Below, in pieces: positions 31,373 through 41,786 of a DNA stretch of 64,000 nucleotides (the stretch's first letter is position 1; every line of letters starts with the position of its first letter). The stretch is taken from the NCBI RefSeq assembly GCF_023016045.1, contig NZ_JALKAP010000010.1, positions 1 through 64,000 on the forward strand, given 5' to 3'. Source of the DNA: Marinobacter sp. S6332. Its GTDB lineage: Bacteria > Pseudomonadota > Gammaproteobacteria > Pseudomonadales > Oleiphilaceae. The translations under genes and the position numbers were made by a program. The notes below the pieces were generated by a model that saw nothing but the letters and a program-made list of their open reading frames with translations, did not search any database and was not told where the DNA came from.

Positions 31373-32953
31373 TTACCTCTGGCGGAAATGTCTTACCCGC
31401 ACCCCGGTCAGCGCCAGAACGATGAAGTAGGCACTAGCACTCGCCACAACCATCACCCCCATATACAGAGAGCGTTCGATTCCATCCGCCGACAGCCAAC
31501 GCATAACGGGATAGTTCAGCCAGATGATAACGGCCACCATGGCGGCGTTAGCCAAGCCAAGCTGCAACAAATACTTCCCCCAGCCGGGCTGGCTTTTCCA
31601 AGCGCCCTGCCGCTTGAGCCCGCGCCAGAGCAACATTGCGTTAAGCCAAGCCGACAGCGATGTAGCCAACGCCAGACCGGCGTGGGCTAGTGGTACAATA
31701 AGCGCCAAATTGAAGATCATATTCGCCACCATGGCGATGATCCCGATTTTTACCGGAGTGCGAGTATCTTGACGGGCAAAAAAGCCAGGTGCCAGCACCT
31801 TGATAACCATAAACGCCAGCAACCCCGCGGAATAGGCCCGCAAGCTCTGGGCCGACATGGCCACATCTCTATCGGTGACCTCACCATAATGGAACAGCGT
31901 TGCAATCAAAGGTTCTGCCAAGAGCGCCAGCGCAAGTGCTGCAGGCACCCCGATAATCAATACCGCTCGAACAGCCCAATCCAGCGTGGCCGCAAACTGC
32001 TCACGGGAGTCCGCCGCGTGCTTGCGAGACAGGCTGGGCAAAATAACCGTTGCGATGGCAATTCCAAACACCCCCAAAGGTAACTCAGAAAGCCGGTCGG
32101 AATAATATAACCAGGATACGCTGCCGGTTTGGAGGAAGGACGCCAACACAGTATCCAGCAAGAGGTTGATTTGACTGACCGACACGCCAAATAGGGCTGG
32201 CATCATCAGCTTAAGAATACGGCTGACGCCCTCGTGCCGATAATCAACCCGGGGCCGAGGCATCAGGCCCAGACGCATTAGAAACGGCAACTGGAAAAAC
32301 AGCTGCAACGCGCCCGCAATAAACACCCCCCAAGCCAGAGCCATAACCGGCTCACTCATCAAAGGCGTGAGATAGATAGCAGCAGCTATCATGGCCAGAT
32401 TGAGCAATACCGGAGTAAATGCGGGTACTGCAAAGCGGTCGTAACTATTAAGGATGCCGCCAGCGAACGCAGTCAACGAGATCATCAGCAAATACGGGAA
32501 GGTTATCCGCAGCATATCGCTCGTCAGCCCGAACTTGACGTCGTCATCCAAAAAACCAGGCGCAAAAACCGCCGTTAGCAAGGGCGCGCCCAGCATAGCG
32601 ACCAACGTAATACCCAACAGCACCAACCCCAAAGAGCCAGCAACGGCGTCCACCAGACGCTTTACATCAGAGACCGGGTGATTCTGGCGATAAGATGACA
32701 AGACCGGCACAAAAGCCTGAGAAAAGGCACCTTCAGCAAAGAGTCGACGCAAAAAGTTTGGGATTTTGAAGGCAACAAAGAACGCATCTGCTCCGGCGCC
32801 TGCGCCGAAGTAGCGTGCAATAACCATATCCCGAACCAATCCCAACACTCGGGAGAGCATGGTCATACTACCCACTAGGCCAGACGAACGAAGCAGCCCT
32901 GGCGCTCTGATGGGCGGTTTATTCTCAGGTGGTATTTCAGGTTGCGATGACAT
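31373..32953 (-). CDS. murJ: lipid II flippase MurJ
   Basis: Flips the peptidoglycan precursor lipid II across the inner membrane. The 526-aa MOP-family protein has about 14 membrane segments and the conserved start SMTMLSRVLGLVRDMVIARYFG, followed by ADAFFVAFKIPNFLRRLFAEG and AFSQAFVPV. The start at 32953 is preferred because the Met at 33052 adds a charged, non-conserved extension into the rpsT promoter region. It is divergent from rpsT and upstream of ribF. Confidence 0.95.
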   Translation of the reverse strand: MSSQPEIPPENKPPIRAPGLLRSSGLVGSMTMLSRVLGLVRDMVIARYFGAGAGADAFFVAFKIPNFLRRLFAEGAFSQAFVPVLSSYRQNHPVSDVKRLVDAVAGSLGLVLLGITLVAMLGAPLLTAVFAPGFLDDDVKFGLTSDMLRITFPYLLMISLTAFAGGILNSYDRFAVPAFTPVLLNLAMIAAAIYLTPLMSEPVMALAWGVFIAGALQLFFQLPFLMRLGLMPRPRVDYRHEGVSRILKLMMPALFGVSVSQINLLLDTVLASFLQTGSVSWLYYSDRLSELPLGVFGIAIATVILPSLSRKHAADSREQFAATLDWAVRAVLIIGVPAALALALLAEPLIATLFHYGEVTDRDVAMSAQSLRAYSAGLLAFMVIKVLAPGFFARQDTRTPVKIGIIAMVANMIFNLALIVPLAHAGLALATSLSAWLNAMLLWRGLKRQGAWKSQPGWGKYLLQLGLANAAMVAVIIWLNYPVMRWLSADGIERSLYMGVMVVASASAYFIVLALTGVRVRHFRQR

Positions 32954-33099
32954 GCGGGCTTGTATCCATGTTGCACGCTCTTTCGGCCGGGCATCTCGGG
33001 AATTACTTGCTTCCCTGCTATACCCGCGTCCGGCGAGCCGCGAGTTTAACACAGGGCTTTGTGCCCGGTGACTATCTGTGTGCTGGACAGGGTTTGGTA

Positions 33100-33128
33100 T
33101 TGACTTTTTGGGGATTGAGCGGCATAGT
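33100..33128 (+). promoter_or_regulatory. predicted sigma70 promoter of rpsT
   Basis: TTGACT (33100-33105), 17-bp spacer and CATAGT (33123-33128). This would give a leader of about 125 nt before the GTG start. Confidence 0.5.
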
Positions 33129-33260
33129 TCCGCGTCATTTATTTCGACGCGCTGGTTATGGGCGCGCCCGCGATTTCAGGAAGCCTCTGACTGGTATTTT
33201 GTCCAGAGTTTCCGTACGAATCATTCAGTAACGAATTTAAGTACTTTCAGGAGTTTTACG

Positions 33261-33530
33261 GTGGCAAATACCCCGCAAGCCAAAAAGCGCGCACGTCAGA
33301 ACGAGAAGAACCGCAAGCACAACGCCAGCCTGCGTTCCATGACCCGCACTTACATGAAAAAAGTTCAGGCCAAGATCGAGTCCGGCAACTACGAAGAAGC
33401 TCAGGCTGCTTTCAAGGCCGCTCAACCGATCATGGACAGCATGGTTAACAAGGGCATTTTTACCAAGAACAAGGTAGCCCGCCAGAAGAGCCGCATGGTC
33501 ACCAAGATCAAGGCGCTGAAGGGCGAATAA
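33261..33530 (+). CDS. rpsT: 30S ribosomal protein S20
   Basis: Primary 16S-binding protein of the small subunit, 89 aa, very rich in Lys and Arg (ANTPQAKKRARQNEKNRKHN). The start is GTG at 33261, fixed by CAGGAG 8 nt upstream and by the family N-terminus. A non-ATG start is also known for rpsT in E. coli (UUG), where it takes part in autogenous control. It is divergent from murJ. Confidence 0.97.
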   Translation: MANTPQAKKRARQNEKNRKHNASLRSMTRTYMKKVQAKIESGNYEEAQAAFKAAQPIMDSMVNKGIFTKNKVARQKSRMVTKIKALKGE

Positions 33531-33561
33531 TAGTCGTTGTACTAGAAATCGCTTATTTAGA

Positions 33562-33595
33562 AACAAAAAACCGGCATATTCGCCGGTTTTTTGTT
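33562..33595. terminator. bidirectional terminator between rpsT and proB
   Basis: A perfect 14-bp stem (33562-33575 with 33582-33595), core CCGGC/GCCGG flanked by A6 and T6, loop 6 nt. T-runs on both strands serve the convergent rpsT and proB genes; it abuts the proB stop codon. Confidence 0.92.
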
Positions 33596-34720
33596 TTAGA
33601 TGATGACCATATTATCCCGATGAATCATCTCTTCATCGGAGATATAACCTAGAACGTCGGAGATACTGTTACTCGAGAGCCCCGCTATCGCTCTAGCCTC
33701 ATCCGCATCGTAATTCACCAAGCCTCGCGCAACCTCTGCACCATCTTGCCCAACACAAGACACCATCTCGCCTCGCCGGAACTGGCCGATCACACCCTTT
33801 ACCCCAACGGGCAAAAGGCTACGCCCACCCTGACGAAGCACTTTAACCGCGCCATCATCCAGTGTCAGCCTACCTCGGGTTTGCAGATGGCTAGCCAGCC
33901 ACTGCTTACGCGCAGCAATGCGCCCCTGCTCCGGAAGCAATAAGGTGCCCACAACATCTCCCTGACGCAACCGGGCAAGCACGCCGTCGATGCGTCCACC
34001 GACTATCACGGTAAAGGCACCGGATCTTGCCGCCAAGCGCGCAGCCCGCAGCTTGGTTTGCATGCCACCCCGGCCCAGCACACCAGCACTACCTCCCGCC
34101 ATAGCATCCAGATCACGATCGCCAGCAAAGCGCTCCGTTATTAGATTGGCGTCCGGATTTTTGCGCGGATCTTTATCAAACAAACCCAACTGATCGGTGA
34201 GGATAATCAAACCATCAGCCTCAACCACATTGGTAACCAGAGCACCCAAGGTATCGTTATCACCAAACCGAATCTCGTCGGTAACCACCGTATCATTCTC
34301 GTTTACAATAGGTACCACTCCAAAATCCAACAAAGCCCGGAGTGTGCTGCGGCCGTTCAAGTACCGCTTTCGATCAGACAAGTCGTCGTGGGTGAGAAGA
34401 ATCTGCGCCGTATGGATACCATGGCGCTTGAACTGCGCTTCCCAAGTTTGAACCAAACCCATCTGGCCCACGGCGGCGGCGGCTTGCAGCTCATGCAATT
34501 GCTCCGGGCGGCTTTTCCAGCCCAGCCGGCTCATACCCTCTGCCACCGAACCGGACGAAACCACAACCAGTTCAACACCTTCTTTGACCAGCGCCGCCAT
34601 CTGATCCACCCAAAGCGCTAACGCATCCACATCCAGGCCACGGCCATCGTTGGTTAGGAGGGCACTTCCAATTTTCACCACCAGGCGGCGGGCCCGGCTC
34701 AGCTGGGTGCGTTGCGTCAT
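33596..34720 (-). CDS. proB: glutamate 5-kinase
   Basis: First step of proline synthesis, phosphorylating glutamate. The 374-aa protein has the amino-acid kinase domain ([47 protein letters not shown]) and a C-terminal PUA domain (about residues 280-370). It lies 66 nt downstream of obgE and its end meets the rpsT terminator. Confidence 0.96.
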   Translation of the reverse strand: MTQRTQLSRARRLVVKIGSALLTNDGRGLDVDALALWVDQMAALVKEGVELVVVSSGSVAEGMSRLGWKSRPEQLHELQAAAAVGQMGLVQTWEAQFKRHGIHTAQILLTHDDLSDRKRYLNGRSTLRALLDFGVVPIVNENDTVVTDEIRFGDNDTLGALVTNVVEADGLIILTDQLGLFDKDPRKNPDANLITERFAGDRDLDAMAGGSAGVLGRGGMQTKLRAARLAARSGAFTVIVGGRIDGVLARLRQGDVVGTLLLPEQGRIAARKQWLASHLQTRGRLTLDDGAVKVLRQGGRSLLPVGVKGVIGQFRRGEMVSCVGQDGAEVARGLVNYDADEARAIAGLSSNSISDVLGYISDEEMIHRDNMVII

Positions 34721-34786
34721 GATTTGGGCTTTGTCTCTTTCGAACTAACGGGATAACTCAGGAGGTACTGATAAAAGCACCGAAAC

Positions 34787-35986
<1,200 letters not shown>

Positions 35987-36014
35987 TCAACCCTTTGCGC
36001 GTAGCGCATAAACT

Positions 36015-36051
36015 AAAAAGCCCCGCAGCCTCATGGAAGCTTTGCGGGGCT
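36015..36051 (-). terminator. terminator between rpmA and obgE
   Basis: Minus-strand stem AGCCCCGCA/TGCGGGGCT (36019-36027 with 36043-36051), loop 15 nt, followed by TTTT (36015-36018). It lies 24 nt after the rpmA stop and probably makes ribosomal-protein mRNA exceed obgE mRNA. Confidence 0.85.
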
Positions 36052-36074
36052 CAACAGAACCGGATCGCCGCTGC

Positions 36075-36338
36075 TTAGGCAGCAGTTGGAACGATGCTTA
36101 CAAACTTGCGGTTCTGTGGACCTTTCACTTCGAACACAACCTGACCGTCTGCTTTCGCAAACAGCGTGTGGTCTTTGCCCAGGCCAACATTGGTGCCTGC
36201 ATGGAAACGGGTTCCGCGCTGACGAACGATAATGCTGCCTGCAGAAACTGCTTCGCCGCCGTAGCGCTTAACACCAAGTCGTTTCGACTCGGAATCGCGA
36301 CCGTTACGGGTACTACCTGCTGCTTTTTTGTGAGCCAT
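36075..36338 (-). CDS. rpmA: 50S ribosomal protein L27
   Basis: Large-subunit protein reaching the peptidyl-transferase centre, 87 aa. The conserved start [20 protein letters not shown] has no N-terminal extension to be cleaved, as usual in Proteobacteria. Further conserved parts are [16 protein letters not shown] and the [11 protein letters not shown] stretch. It follows rplU by 36 nt. Confidence 0.98.
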   Translation of the reverse strand: MAHKKAAGSTRNGRDSESKRLGVKRYGGEAVSAGSIIVRQRGTRFHAGTNVGLGKDHTLFAKADGQVVFEVKGPQNRKFVSIVPTAA

Positions 36339-36374
36339 GACAAGCCTCCTAATTTAAGGGTTTTTTTCGAGGGC

Positions 36375-36686
36375 TTAGCCCTGAATACCCGTGATCTTGA
36401 CTTCAGTAAACCACTGACGGTGGCCCTGACGCTTCATTGAGTGCTTACGACGACGGAACTTGATGATATTGATCTTGTCGTGACGGCCGTGGCTAACCAC
36501 TTCTGCAGTCACTTTGGCACCATCAACTACCGGCGCGCCAACTTTGAAATTGTCGCCATCGGCGATTAGCAGAACGCGGTCAAACTCGACGTTGCCGCCA
36601 GTTTCCACTTCCAGCTTTTCAAGCTTCAGAGTTTCGCCTTCTTTAACTCGGTGCTGTTTACCACCGCTAACAATAACTGCGTACAT
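36375..36686 (-). CDS. rplU: 50S ribosomal protein L21
   Basis: Large-subunit protein of 103 aa ([20 protein letters not shown], then [20 protein letters not shown]). The start at 36686 is fixed by GGAG and the family N-terminus; the Met at 36710 adds unrelated residues. It heads rplU-rpmA-(terminator)-obgE-proB. Confidence 0.98.
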   Translation of the reverse strand: MYAVIVSGGKQHRVKEGETLKLEKLEVETGGNVEFDRVLLIADGDNFKVGAPVVDGAKVTAEVVSHGRHDKINIIKFRRRKHSMKRQGHRQWFTEVKITGIQG

Positions 36687-36795
36687 TAACTTTCTCCGCG
36701 ATTGACCCATCCCTGCTCTTATCCGCCTGATTCTAAGGGAAGCGCTTTGGCAACCCTATAACAGGGAGCGCAGGTTGGGATGAGTTGGGCGCGTG

Positions 36796-36824
36796 ATTGT
36801 ACGAAAAGGCGCCCGGCAATACAA
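36796..36824 (-). promoter_or_regulatory. predicted sigma70 promoter of rplU-rpmA
   Basis: Minus-strand TTGTAT (36819-36824), 17-bp spacer and TACAAT (36796-36801), about 105 bp upstream of rplU. It lies back to back with the ispB promoter, separated by 6 bp. Confidence 0.6.
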
Positions 36825-36830
36825 GCCAAG

Positions 36831-36859
36831 TTGACACTAACCGCAGCAATACCTAGCAT
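36831..36859 (+). promoter_or_regulatory. predicted sigma70 promoter of ispB
   Basis: TTGACA (36831-36836), 17-bp spacer and TAGCAT (36854-36859). A transcript from here starts near 36866, which supports the ispB start at 36936 over the far upstream Met at 36780. Confidence 0.6.
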
Positions 36860-36935
36860 TGCCGCGTCCTGCCTGTATTATCAGTGCGTCAGACAGCCAC
36901 AAAACTTCAACACCAGCAAGGGATCCACAAGCCGC

Positions 36936-37904
36936 ATGACAGCCCAGCGCATTTACGACACCGTGGCGGATGACTTCAGCCGCGTTAATGACCTGATTAT
37001 CCAACGGCTTTCTTCGGACGTCCCTTTGGTAGAGAAAATAGCCCAGCACATCATCGAAAGTGGCGGTAAGCGCCTGAGACCATTACTGGTTTTGCTTTCC
37101 AGCCGGGCGTCAGGTTATCGCGAAAATGAACACCTGAAGTTGGCTGCTGTCATTGAATTTCTCCATACCGCCACCCTGCTCCACGACGATGTGGTGGATA
37201 CATCGGATATGCGCCGGGGCCGGAGCACAGCGAACGCCAATTGGGGCAATGCGCCTAGCGTACTCGTAGGTGATTTCCTCTACGCCCGTGCATTCGAGAT
37301 GATGGTGGAGCTTAAAAGCCTTCCTATCATGGAGATTTTGTCCCACGCGACAGCCGTTATCGCTCAGGGCGAAGTTATGCAGTTGATGAACGTGAAAAAC
37401 CCGGATCTTACGGAAGAGCAATACATGACCGTGATCCATAATAAAACGGCTATGTTGTTCGAAGCGGCATCCCATTCCGGCGCTATCCTCGCTAACGCGA
37501 GCGACACGCAGAAACAGGCGTTGAAAAACTACGGTAAACATCTGGGGCTGGCGTTCCAGCTAGTGGATGATGTTCTGGACTATCGCGGCGACGCCGAAGC
37601 CATGGGCAAGAACGTGGGCGACGACTTGGCTGAGGGCAAAACCACCCTGCCCCTAATCCACGCCATGGCAAACAGCAGCGACGAAGGCCGCCAGCTCATA
37701 CGTCAGGCCATTCGCAAAGGCGGGCTGGATGATCTACCAAAGGTTCTCGATCTTGTTAATGCTTCCGGGGCGCTGGAGTACACCATGGAGCGCGCCAGAA
37801 CCGAAGCTGCAAAAGCCTCGGATACCCTAAACGCACTCCCGGCCTCGCCCCATAAAGAGGCTCTGGAACTGCTGACTCAGGTCGCCGTGGCGCGAGTCAG
37901 CTAA
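36936..37904 (+). CDS. ispB: octaprenyl diphosphate synthase (polyprenyl synthase)
   Basis: Makes the long isoprenoid side chain of ubiquinone. The 322-aa trans-prenyltransferase has the first Asp-rich motif DDVVD in LLHDDVVDTSDMRRGR, the second in QLVDDVLDYRGD, and GGKRLRPLLVLLSS near the N-terminus. The start at 36936 (MTAQRIYDTV) follows the family N-terminus and lies downstream of the promoter. The exact chain length (C40 or C45) cannot be told from sequence by eye. Confidence 0.92.
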   Translation: MTAQRIYDTVADDFSRVNDLIIQRLSSDVPLVEKIAQHIIESGGKRLRPLLVLLSSRASGYRENEHLKLAAVIEFLHTATLLHDDVVDTSDMRRGRSTANANWGNAPSVLVGDFLYARAFEMMVELKSLPIMEILSHATAVIAQGEVMQLMNVKNPDLTEEQYMTVIHNKTAMLFEAASHSGAILANASDTQKQALKNYGKHLGLAFQLVDDVLDYRGDAEAMGKNVGDDLAEGKTTLPLIHAMANSSDEGRQLIRQAIRKGGLDDLPKVLDLVNASGALEYTMERARTEAAKASDTLNALPASPHKEALELLTQVAVARVS

Positions 37905-37927
37905 AAAACCTTCCAAAGCAAAACGGG

Positions 37928-38911
37928 TTAAAGGCCATCGCGCCCGTGGGGAGCCGTGAAATCCAGCTGCGGTCCCACCGGTACTACCTGCGTAGGGTTG
38001 ATGGTACGCTGACTCACATAGTAGTGCTGCTTAATCTGGCGAATATCCACAGTATCAGCCACACCAGGCACCTGATACAGTTCTCTCAGATACCCTGAAA
38101 GCGCTGGAAAATCGCTAACGCGCTGGCGATTGCACTTGAAGTGGCTGTAGTAGACCGCATCAAACCGAACCAGCGTTGTGAACAAGCGCCAATCCGCTTC
38201 TGTTAGTGTACTTCCGGTCAGATAACGCTGCTTCGCCAGCTTGTCTTCCAGCCAGTCCAGCGATTCGAACAACTCGGCATAGGCTTTCTCATACTGATCC
38301 TGAGCCGTGGCAAAACCTGCCTTGTACACGCCGTTGTTAACCGTGTCGTAGACCCGCTCATTCACTGCATCAATGTCGGCCCGCAGCGCTTCCGGGTAGA
38401 AATCCAGGTCGGTGTTTACACCCTCAAGACCATCAAACGCCGAGTTGAACATGCGGATAATCTCCGCCGACTCGTTGCTGGCTATGGTGTTCTGGTGCTT
38501 GTCCCACAAAGCAGGAACCGTCACTCGACCGGTGTAATCCGGCGCAGCTTTGGTATACACCTGGTGCATAAAGCGGAAATCATGAAGATCGTCTTTATGG
38601 GCACTGTCATCCGGCTGGAACTCCCAGCCGTTCTCAACCATATCCGGATGCACTACCGATACGGAAATATGCTTTTCAAGGCCCTTCAGCTTCCGGAAAA
38701 TTAGCGTGCGATGGGCCCATGGGCAAGCCAGAGACACATACAAGTGATAACGCCCGGATTCAGCCTTGAAACCACCTTCACCGTCAGGCCCCGGCGAACC
38801 ATCTGCCGTTACCCAGTTCCGAAAACGCGCCGCTTCACGCTCAAATTTACCACCGGTTTTGCTGGTGTCGTACCACTTGTCCTGCCATTTTCCGTCAACA
38901 AGAAGACCCAT
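37928..38911 (-). CDS. yqjG: glutathionyl-hydroquinone reductase (Xi-class GST)
   Basis: Reduces glutathionyl-(hydro)quinones using a catalytic Cys. The 327-aa protein has the Xi-class active site VSLACPWAHRTLIF, the N-terminal YDTSKTGGKFEREAARFRNW and the C-terminal helical domain with FTTLVRFDAVYY. GAGGAG precedes the ATG. It is divergent from a LysR regulator, with a structured element in the shared intergenic region; whether the regulator controls it is an inference from position only. Confidence 0.92.
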   Translation of the reverse strand: MGLLVDGKWQDKWYDTSKTGGKFEREAARFRNWVTADGSPGPDGEGGFKAESGRYHLYVSLACPWAHRTLIFRKLKGLEKHISVSVVHPDMVENGWEFQPDDSAHKDDLHDFRFMHQVYTKAAPDYTGRVTVPALWDKHQNTIASNESAEIIRMFNSAFDGLEGVNTDLDFYPEALRADIDAVNERVYDTVNNGVYKAGFATAQDQYEKAYAELFESLDWLEDKLAKQRYLTGSTLTEADWRLFTTLVRFDAVYYSHFKCNRQRVSDFPALSGYLRELYQVPGVADTVDIRQIKQHYYVSQRTINPTQVVPVGPQLDFTAPHGRDGL

Positions 38912-39003
38912 AATGAATGCTCCTCAAAAGTTCTGAATTAACGCACCAACCTTGCATACGAATTGCCTTGTCAGGCTCCAAGAAGGCCAGCACACAGTAT
39001 CGG

Positions 39004-39112
39004 GCGGCTATCGGGCACAGCCTTCACAAACCGTGCATTGCCATGGATGGCAATGCCGAGCCCCCAGGGAAGGGTTCACGGCGTGTTTGTGAAGGCTGTG
39101 CCCGATAGCCGC
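39004..39112 (-). repeat. structured inverted-repeat element, copy A
   Basis: Perfect 28-bp arms (39004-39031 with 39085-39112; outer end GCGGCTATCGGGCACAGCC) enclose a 53-nt core. On the minus strand the core folds into two hairpins: a CCC/GGG stem with loop TTCCCTGG, and a perfect 10-bp palindrome GCATTGCCAT/ATGGCAATGC with CC between the arms. The core aligns without gaps to copy B (53320-53372), although the arms are unrelated. It lies between the divergent yqjG and LysR genes, so it cannot be a simple terminator for either. The remaining sequence in this gap must hold both promoters. Confidence 0.8.
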
Positions 39113-39198
39113 GAATTCCATTGCTAAAGAAGCATAGCGGCCCAGCTGCTACACTCTCAAGCAACCAATTCTGGCCAACAACCTCAGATAATTCGAAC

Positions 39199-40110
39199 AT
39201 GCACACAGCCATCACCATAGACGCCCTAAGAGTCCTAGACGCCATCGACCGAAAAGGCAGTTTCGCCGGAGCAGCAGGCCAGCTATTCCGCGTGCCATCA
39301 GCCATAAGCTACACAGTGCAAAAACTCGAAGAAGAGCTGAACGTAATGCTGTTTGACCGGAGCGGGCACCGAGCAGTACTCACCCCCGCTGGCCGTTACC
39401 TGCTCGAAGAAGGCAGAACGCTGCTTGAGGCAGCCGAAAACCTTGCGCACTCAACCCGGCAAGTCGCTCAAGGCTGGGAAACGCGTTTACGCATTGGGTT
39501 CAACTCACTGCTTCCAGCAGAGTGCCTGTTCCCGGCGATTAAGGACTTCTATGCCCTGGGGGTTCCGGTCGACATCCAAATCACCGAAGAAGTTTTTGCC
39601 GGCACCTGGGATGCTCTGCAAAGCCGCAGGGTAGATCTCGTTATTGGTGCCGACGACATCAGCAAACCTGCTGGAAACTTCACCAGCCATGTACTTGGCA
39701 TTATGGACTTCGTTTTTGCTGTTTCTTTTGACCACCCATTGGCAGAAGCCAAAAACCCCCTGACCGAAGACGACATTTGCCGCTTTCCAGCCGCGGTTGC
39801 CGCAGACTCATCCCGCTCGCTGCCTGCGGGCCACGCCGGTATATTTCACCGACAGCGAACGTTAAGCGGCACCAACATCGACCACAAAATTGCCATTCAA
39901 AAAGCAGGTCTGGGGATAGGCTGGCTGCCACGAGCCCGAGTTAAAGAGCTACTGGAATCCGGCCAACTCATCGAAAAACAGGTGTGCGAGCCGAGACAGC
40001 CCATCACCCTTCAGGCGGCGCGGCACGCCGACGACAAAGGCAAAGCATTAATCTGGTTCTGGCAACGGCTCATAACCGATCCAGCCATAACAGATTGGCT
40101 TGAGAGCTGA
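39199..40110 (+). CDS. LysR-family transcriptional regulator
   Basis: A 303-aa regulator with an N-terminal winged helix-turn-helix (GSFAGAAGQLFRVPSAISYTV, about residues 20-40) and a periplasmic-binding-like effector domain. The start at 39199 puts the HTH at the usual distance from the N-terminus; the Met at 39121 reads through non-conserved sequence next to the structured element. It is divergent from yqjG, the common LysR arrangement, so yqjG is a plausible target. The effector is unknown. Confidence 0.88.
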   Translation: MHTAITIDALRVLDAIDRKGSFAGAAGQLFRVPSAISYTVQKLEEELNVMLFDRSGHRAVLTPAGRYLLEEGRTLLEAAENLAHSTRQVAQGWETRLRIGFNSLLPAECLFPAIKDFYALGVPVDIQITEEVFAGTWDALQSRRVDLVIGADDISKPAGNFTSHVLGIMDFVFAVSFDHPLAEAKNPLTEDDICRFPAAVAADSSRSLPAGHAGIFHRQRTLSGTNIDHKIAIQKAGLGIGWLPRARVKELLESGQLIEKQVCEPRQPITLQAARHADDKGKALIWFWQRLITDPAITDWLES

Positions 40111-40233
40111 ACTTCCCTGCAAAACACGGTCATCATGACTGCAAAGCAGAATTCAGGCAGGCAAATGAGTCAACGGCATGGTTAGCCGGTTCATTTATAC
40201 TGCAACCAACCTTGTAAACAATGGAGTCCCTTG

Positions 40234-41763
40234 ATGCGGCAGCTATCGGAACTGGATGCCTCTTTCCTGTACTTGGAGTCAGCTAATGCGCCGATGCATA
40301 TTGGCAGCATCTATCTATTTGATGCCAGCGAGAGAGAAACGCCCTTAGCGTTCAGCACCTTTGTTTCCTACCTGCGTAGTCGCCTGCATGTGGTGCCGGT
40401 ATTTCGCCAGCGCCTGAAAGAAATCCCGCTGCGCATGGGCCGCCCCTATTGGATTGACGACCCTGATTTCAGCATAGAGCGGCACCTGGCTTATGTTAGC
40501 CTCGGCGAAAACAGCCGGGAAGCGAGCTTAATGACACTGGCTTCCAAAATTCTAGAAGAGCCCTTGAAGCGAGACCGCCCACTCTGGCACATCACCTTTG
40601 TTGATGGTTTCCAGCTGGGTGGCGACAAAGAGGGCAAACCCGGCTTCGCACTCATTGTAAAGCTGCACCACGCAGCCATTGATGCGTTTAGCGGTGCAGA
40701 GATAATGGGAAAACTGCTGGAATACACGCCGGAACCACAACCCATTAGCGCACCCAGACCATGGCAGCCACGCCCGAAACCTTCAGAAGAGCGCGTTATG
40801 TTGCAGGCAGGGGCCAACATATTGCGCACACCCTGGCGAGTTACATCTATAGCTGCGGGCGCTGCGGGGGCAACTGCGCGCGGTCTTATCCAGAAGCAGC
40901 TGCGCAGAATTCCTTTGCCGTTCCCTCTGTTTTCGGCGCCCCACAGCCCTTTTAATCGCCAGATAACAGCCAATCGCCAGATAGTCTCTGCGAAGCTGGA
41001 CCTTTCTCGCCTCAAGGCAATCAAAGCAACGCTGGGGGATGTCACTCTCAATGATGTAGTGCTCGGGCTTTGTGCGGAAACTCTGCACCGGTACCTTGGC
41101 GATCAGGGCGCCAGCACTAACGAATCACTGATTGCCATGACCCCCTTGTCTGTACGTTCAAGTACACTGAACAGAACCACCGGCAACCAAATGTCAGCCA
41201 TGCTTTTGGATCTTGCTACCAACGAGCAGAACCCAGCCAAGCGCATTCGCCGGATTCACTGGAACGCAGTAGCGTCTGAGCCATACCGTGAAGCCATTGC
41301 AGCAGATCGTCTTACCGAGCTACTACCTTCCACCATGCTAGCCCTGTCAGCACGATTGTATTCAGAGCTGCAGATCACCCAGCGCTATCAACCCGTATTC
41401 AACCTGCCCATTACCAACGTTCCTGGGCCTCAAGTACCCCTATACCTGCAAGGTGCAAGGTTAGTGCAACAGTATAACGCCGCCCCGCTTTTCGACAGCA
41501 TGGGGCTGGTTATTGTAGCTGTAAGCTATCAGGGTAGCCTGACCCTCAATTTTACTATTTGCCCAGATGTGGTGACCAAAGGGGACTCTCTGCGAAACCA
41601 TGCCTGCGCGAGTCTCGATGCCATTGAACAAGCCGCCAGCATGCTGGATCCGGAGGAGATGCATACGCCTCTTGAAGAAACTCGGAGCCAGTCACTGGCA
41701 GACAGCGCGATGAACTTACTTGAAGGTTCACTAAAAAAACTAACGAGCCGCCTCAGGCGTTAA
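40234..41763 (+). CDS. wax ester synthase / diacylglycerol acyltransferase family protein
   Basis: A 509-aa member of the bacterial WS/DGAT family, which joins acyl-CoA to fatty alcohols or diacylglycerol for storage-lipid formation. It begins LSELDASFLYLESANAPMHIGS. The active-site motif is HHAAIDAFSG at residues 145-154: His-His and Asp are kept but the Gly of HHxxxDG is Ala. The PLW motif (RDRPLWHITFVDG) and the ND motif (LNDVVLG) are present. The ATG at 40234 has GGAG 7 nt upstream; a TTG at 40231 is less likely. It stands alone between the LysR gene and a lipoprotein gene. Confidence 0.88.
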   Translation: MRQLSELDASFLYLESANAPMHIGSIYLFDASERETPLAFSTFVSYLRSRLHVVPVFRQRLKEIPLRMGRPYWIDDPDFSIERHLAYVSLGENSREASLMTLASKILEEPLKRDRPLWHITFVDGFQLGGDKEGKPGFALIVKLHHAAIDAFSGAEIMGKLLEYTPEPQPISAPRPWQPRPKPSEERVMLQAGANILRTPWRVTSIAAGAAGATARGLIQKQLRRIPLPFPLFSAPHSPFNRQITANRQIVSAKLDLSRLKAIKATLGDVTLNDVVLGLCAETLHRYLGDQGASTNESLIAMTPLSVRSSTLNRTTGNQMSAMLLDLATNEQNPAKRIRRIHWNAVASEPYREAIAADRLTELLPSTMLALSARLYSELQITQRYQPVFNLPITNVPGPQVPLYLQGARLVQQYNAAPLFDSMGLVIVAVSYQGSLTLNFTICPDVVTKGDSLRNHACASLDAIEQAASMLDPEEMHTPLEETRSQSLADSAMNLLEGSLKKLTSRLRR

Positions 41764-41786
41764 CCCCACTCGAAAGCGCTGAGTGC

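Noticed and set aside
36780..36935. N-terminal extension of ispB
   Set aside because: A good sigma70 promoter lies within it and the family N-terminus starts at 36936.
39004..39112. Insertion sequence or MITE with terminal inverted repeats
   Set aside because: No transposase and no clear target-site duplication; the arms differ from those of the related element at 53291-53401, whereas a transposon family shares its ends. A structured element is the better description, though mobility is not excluded.
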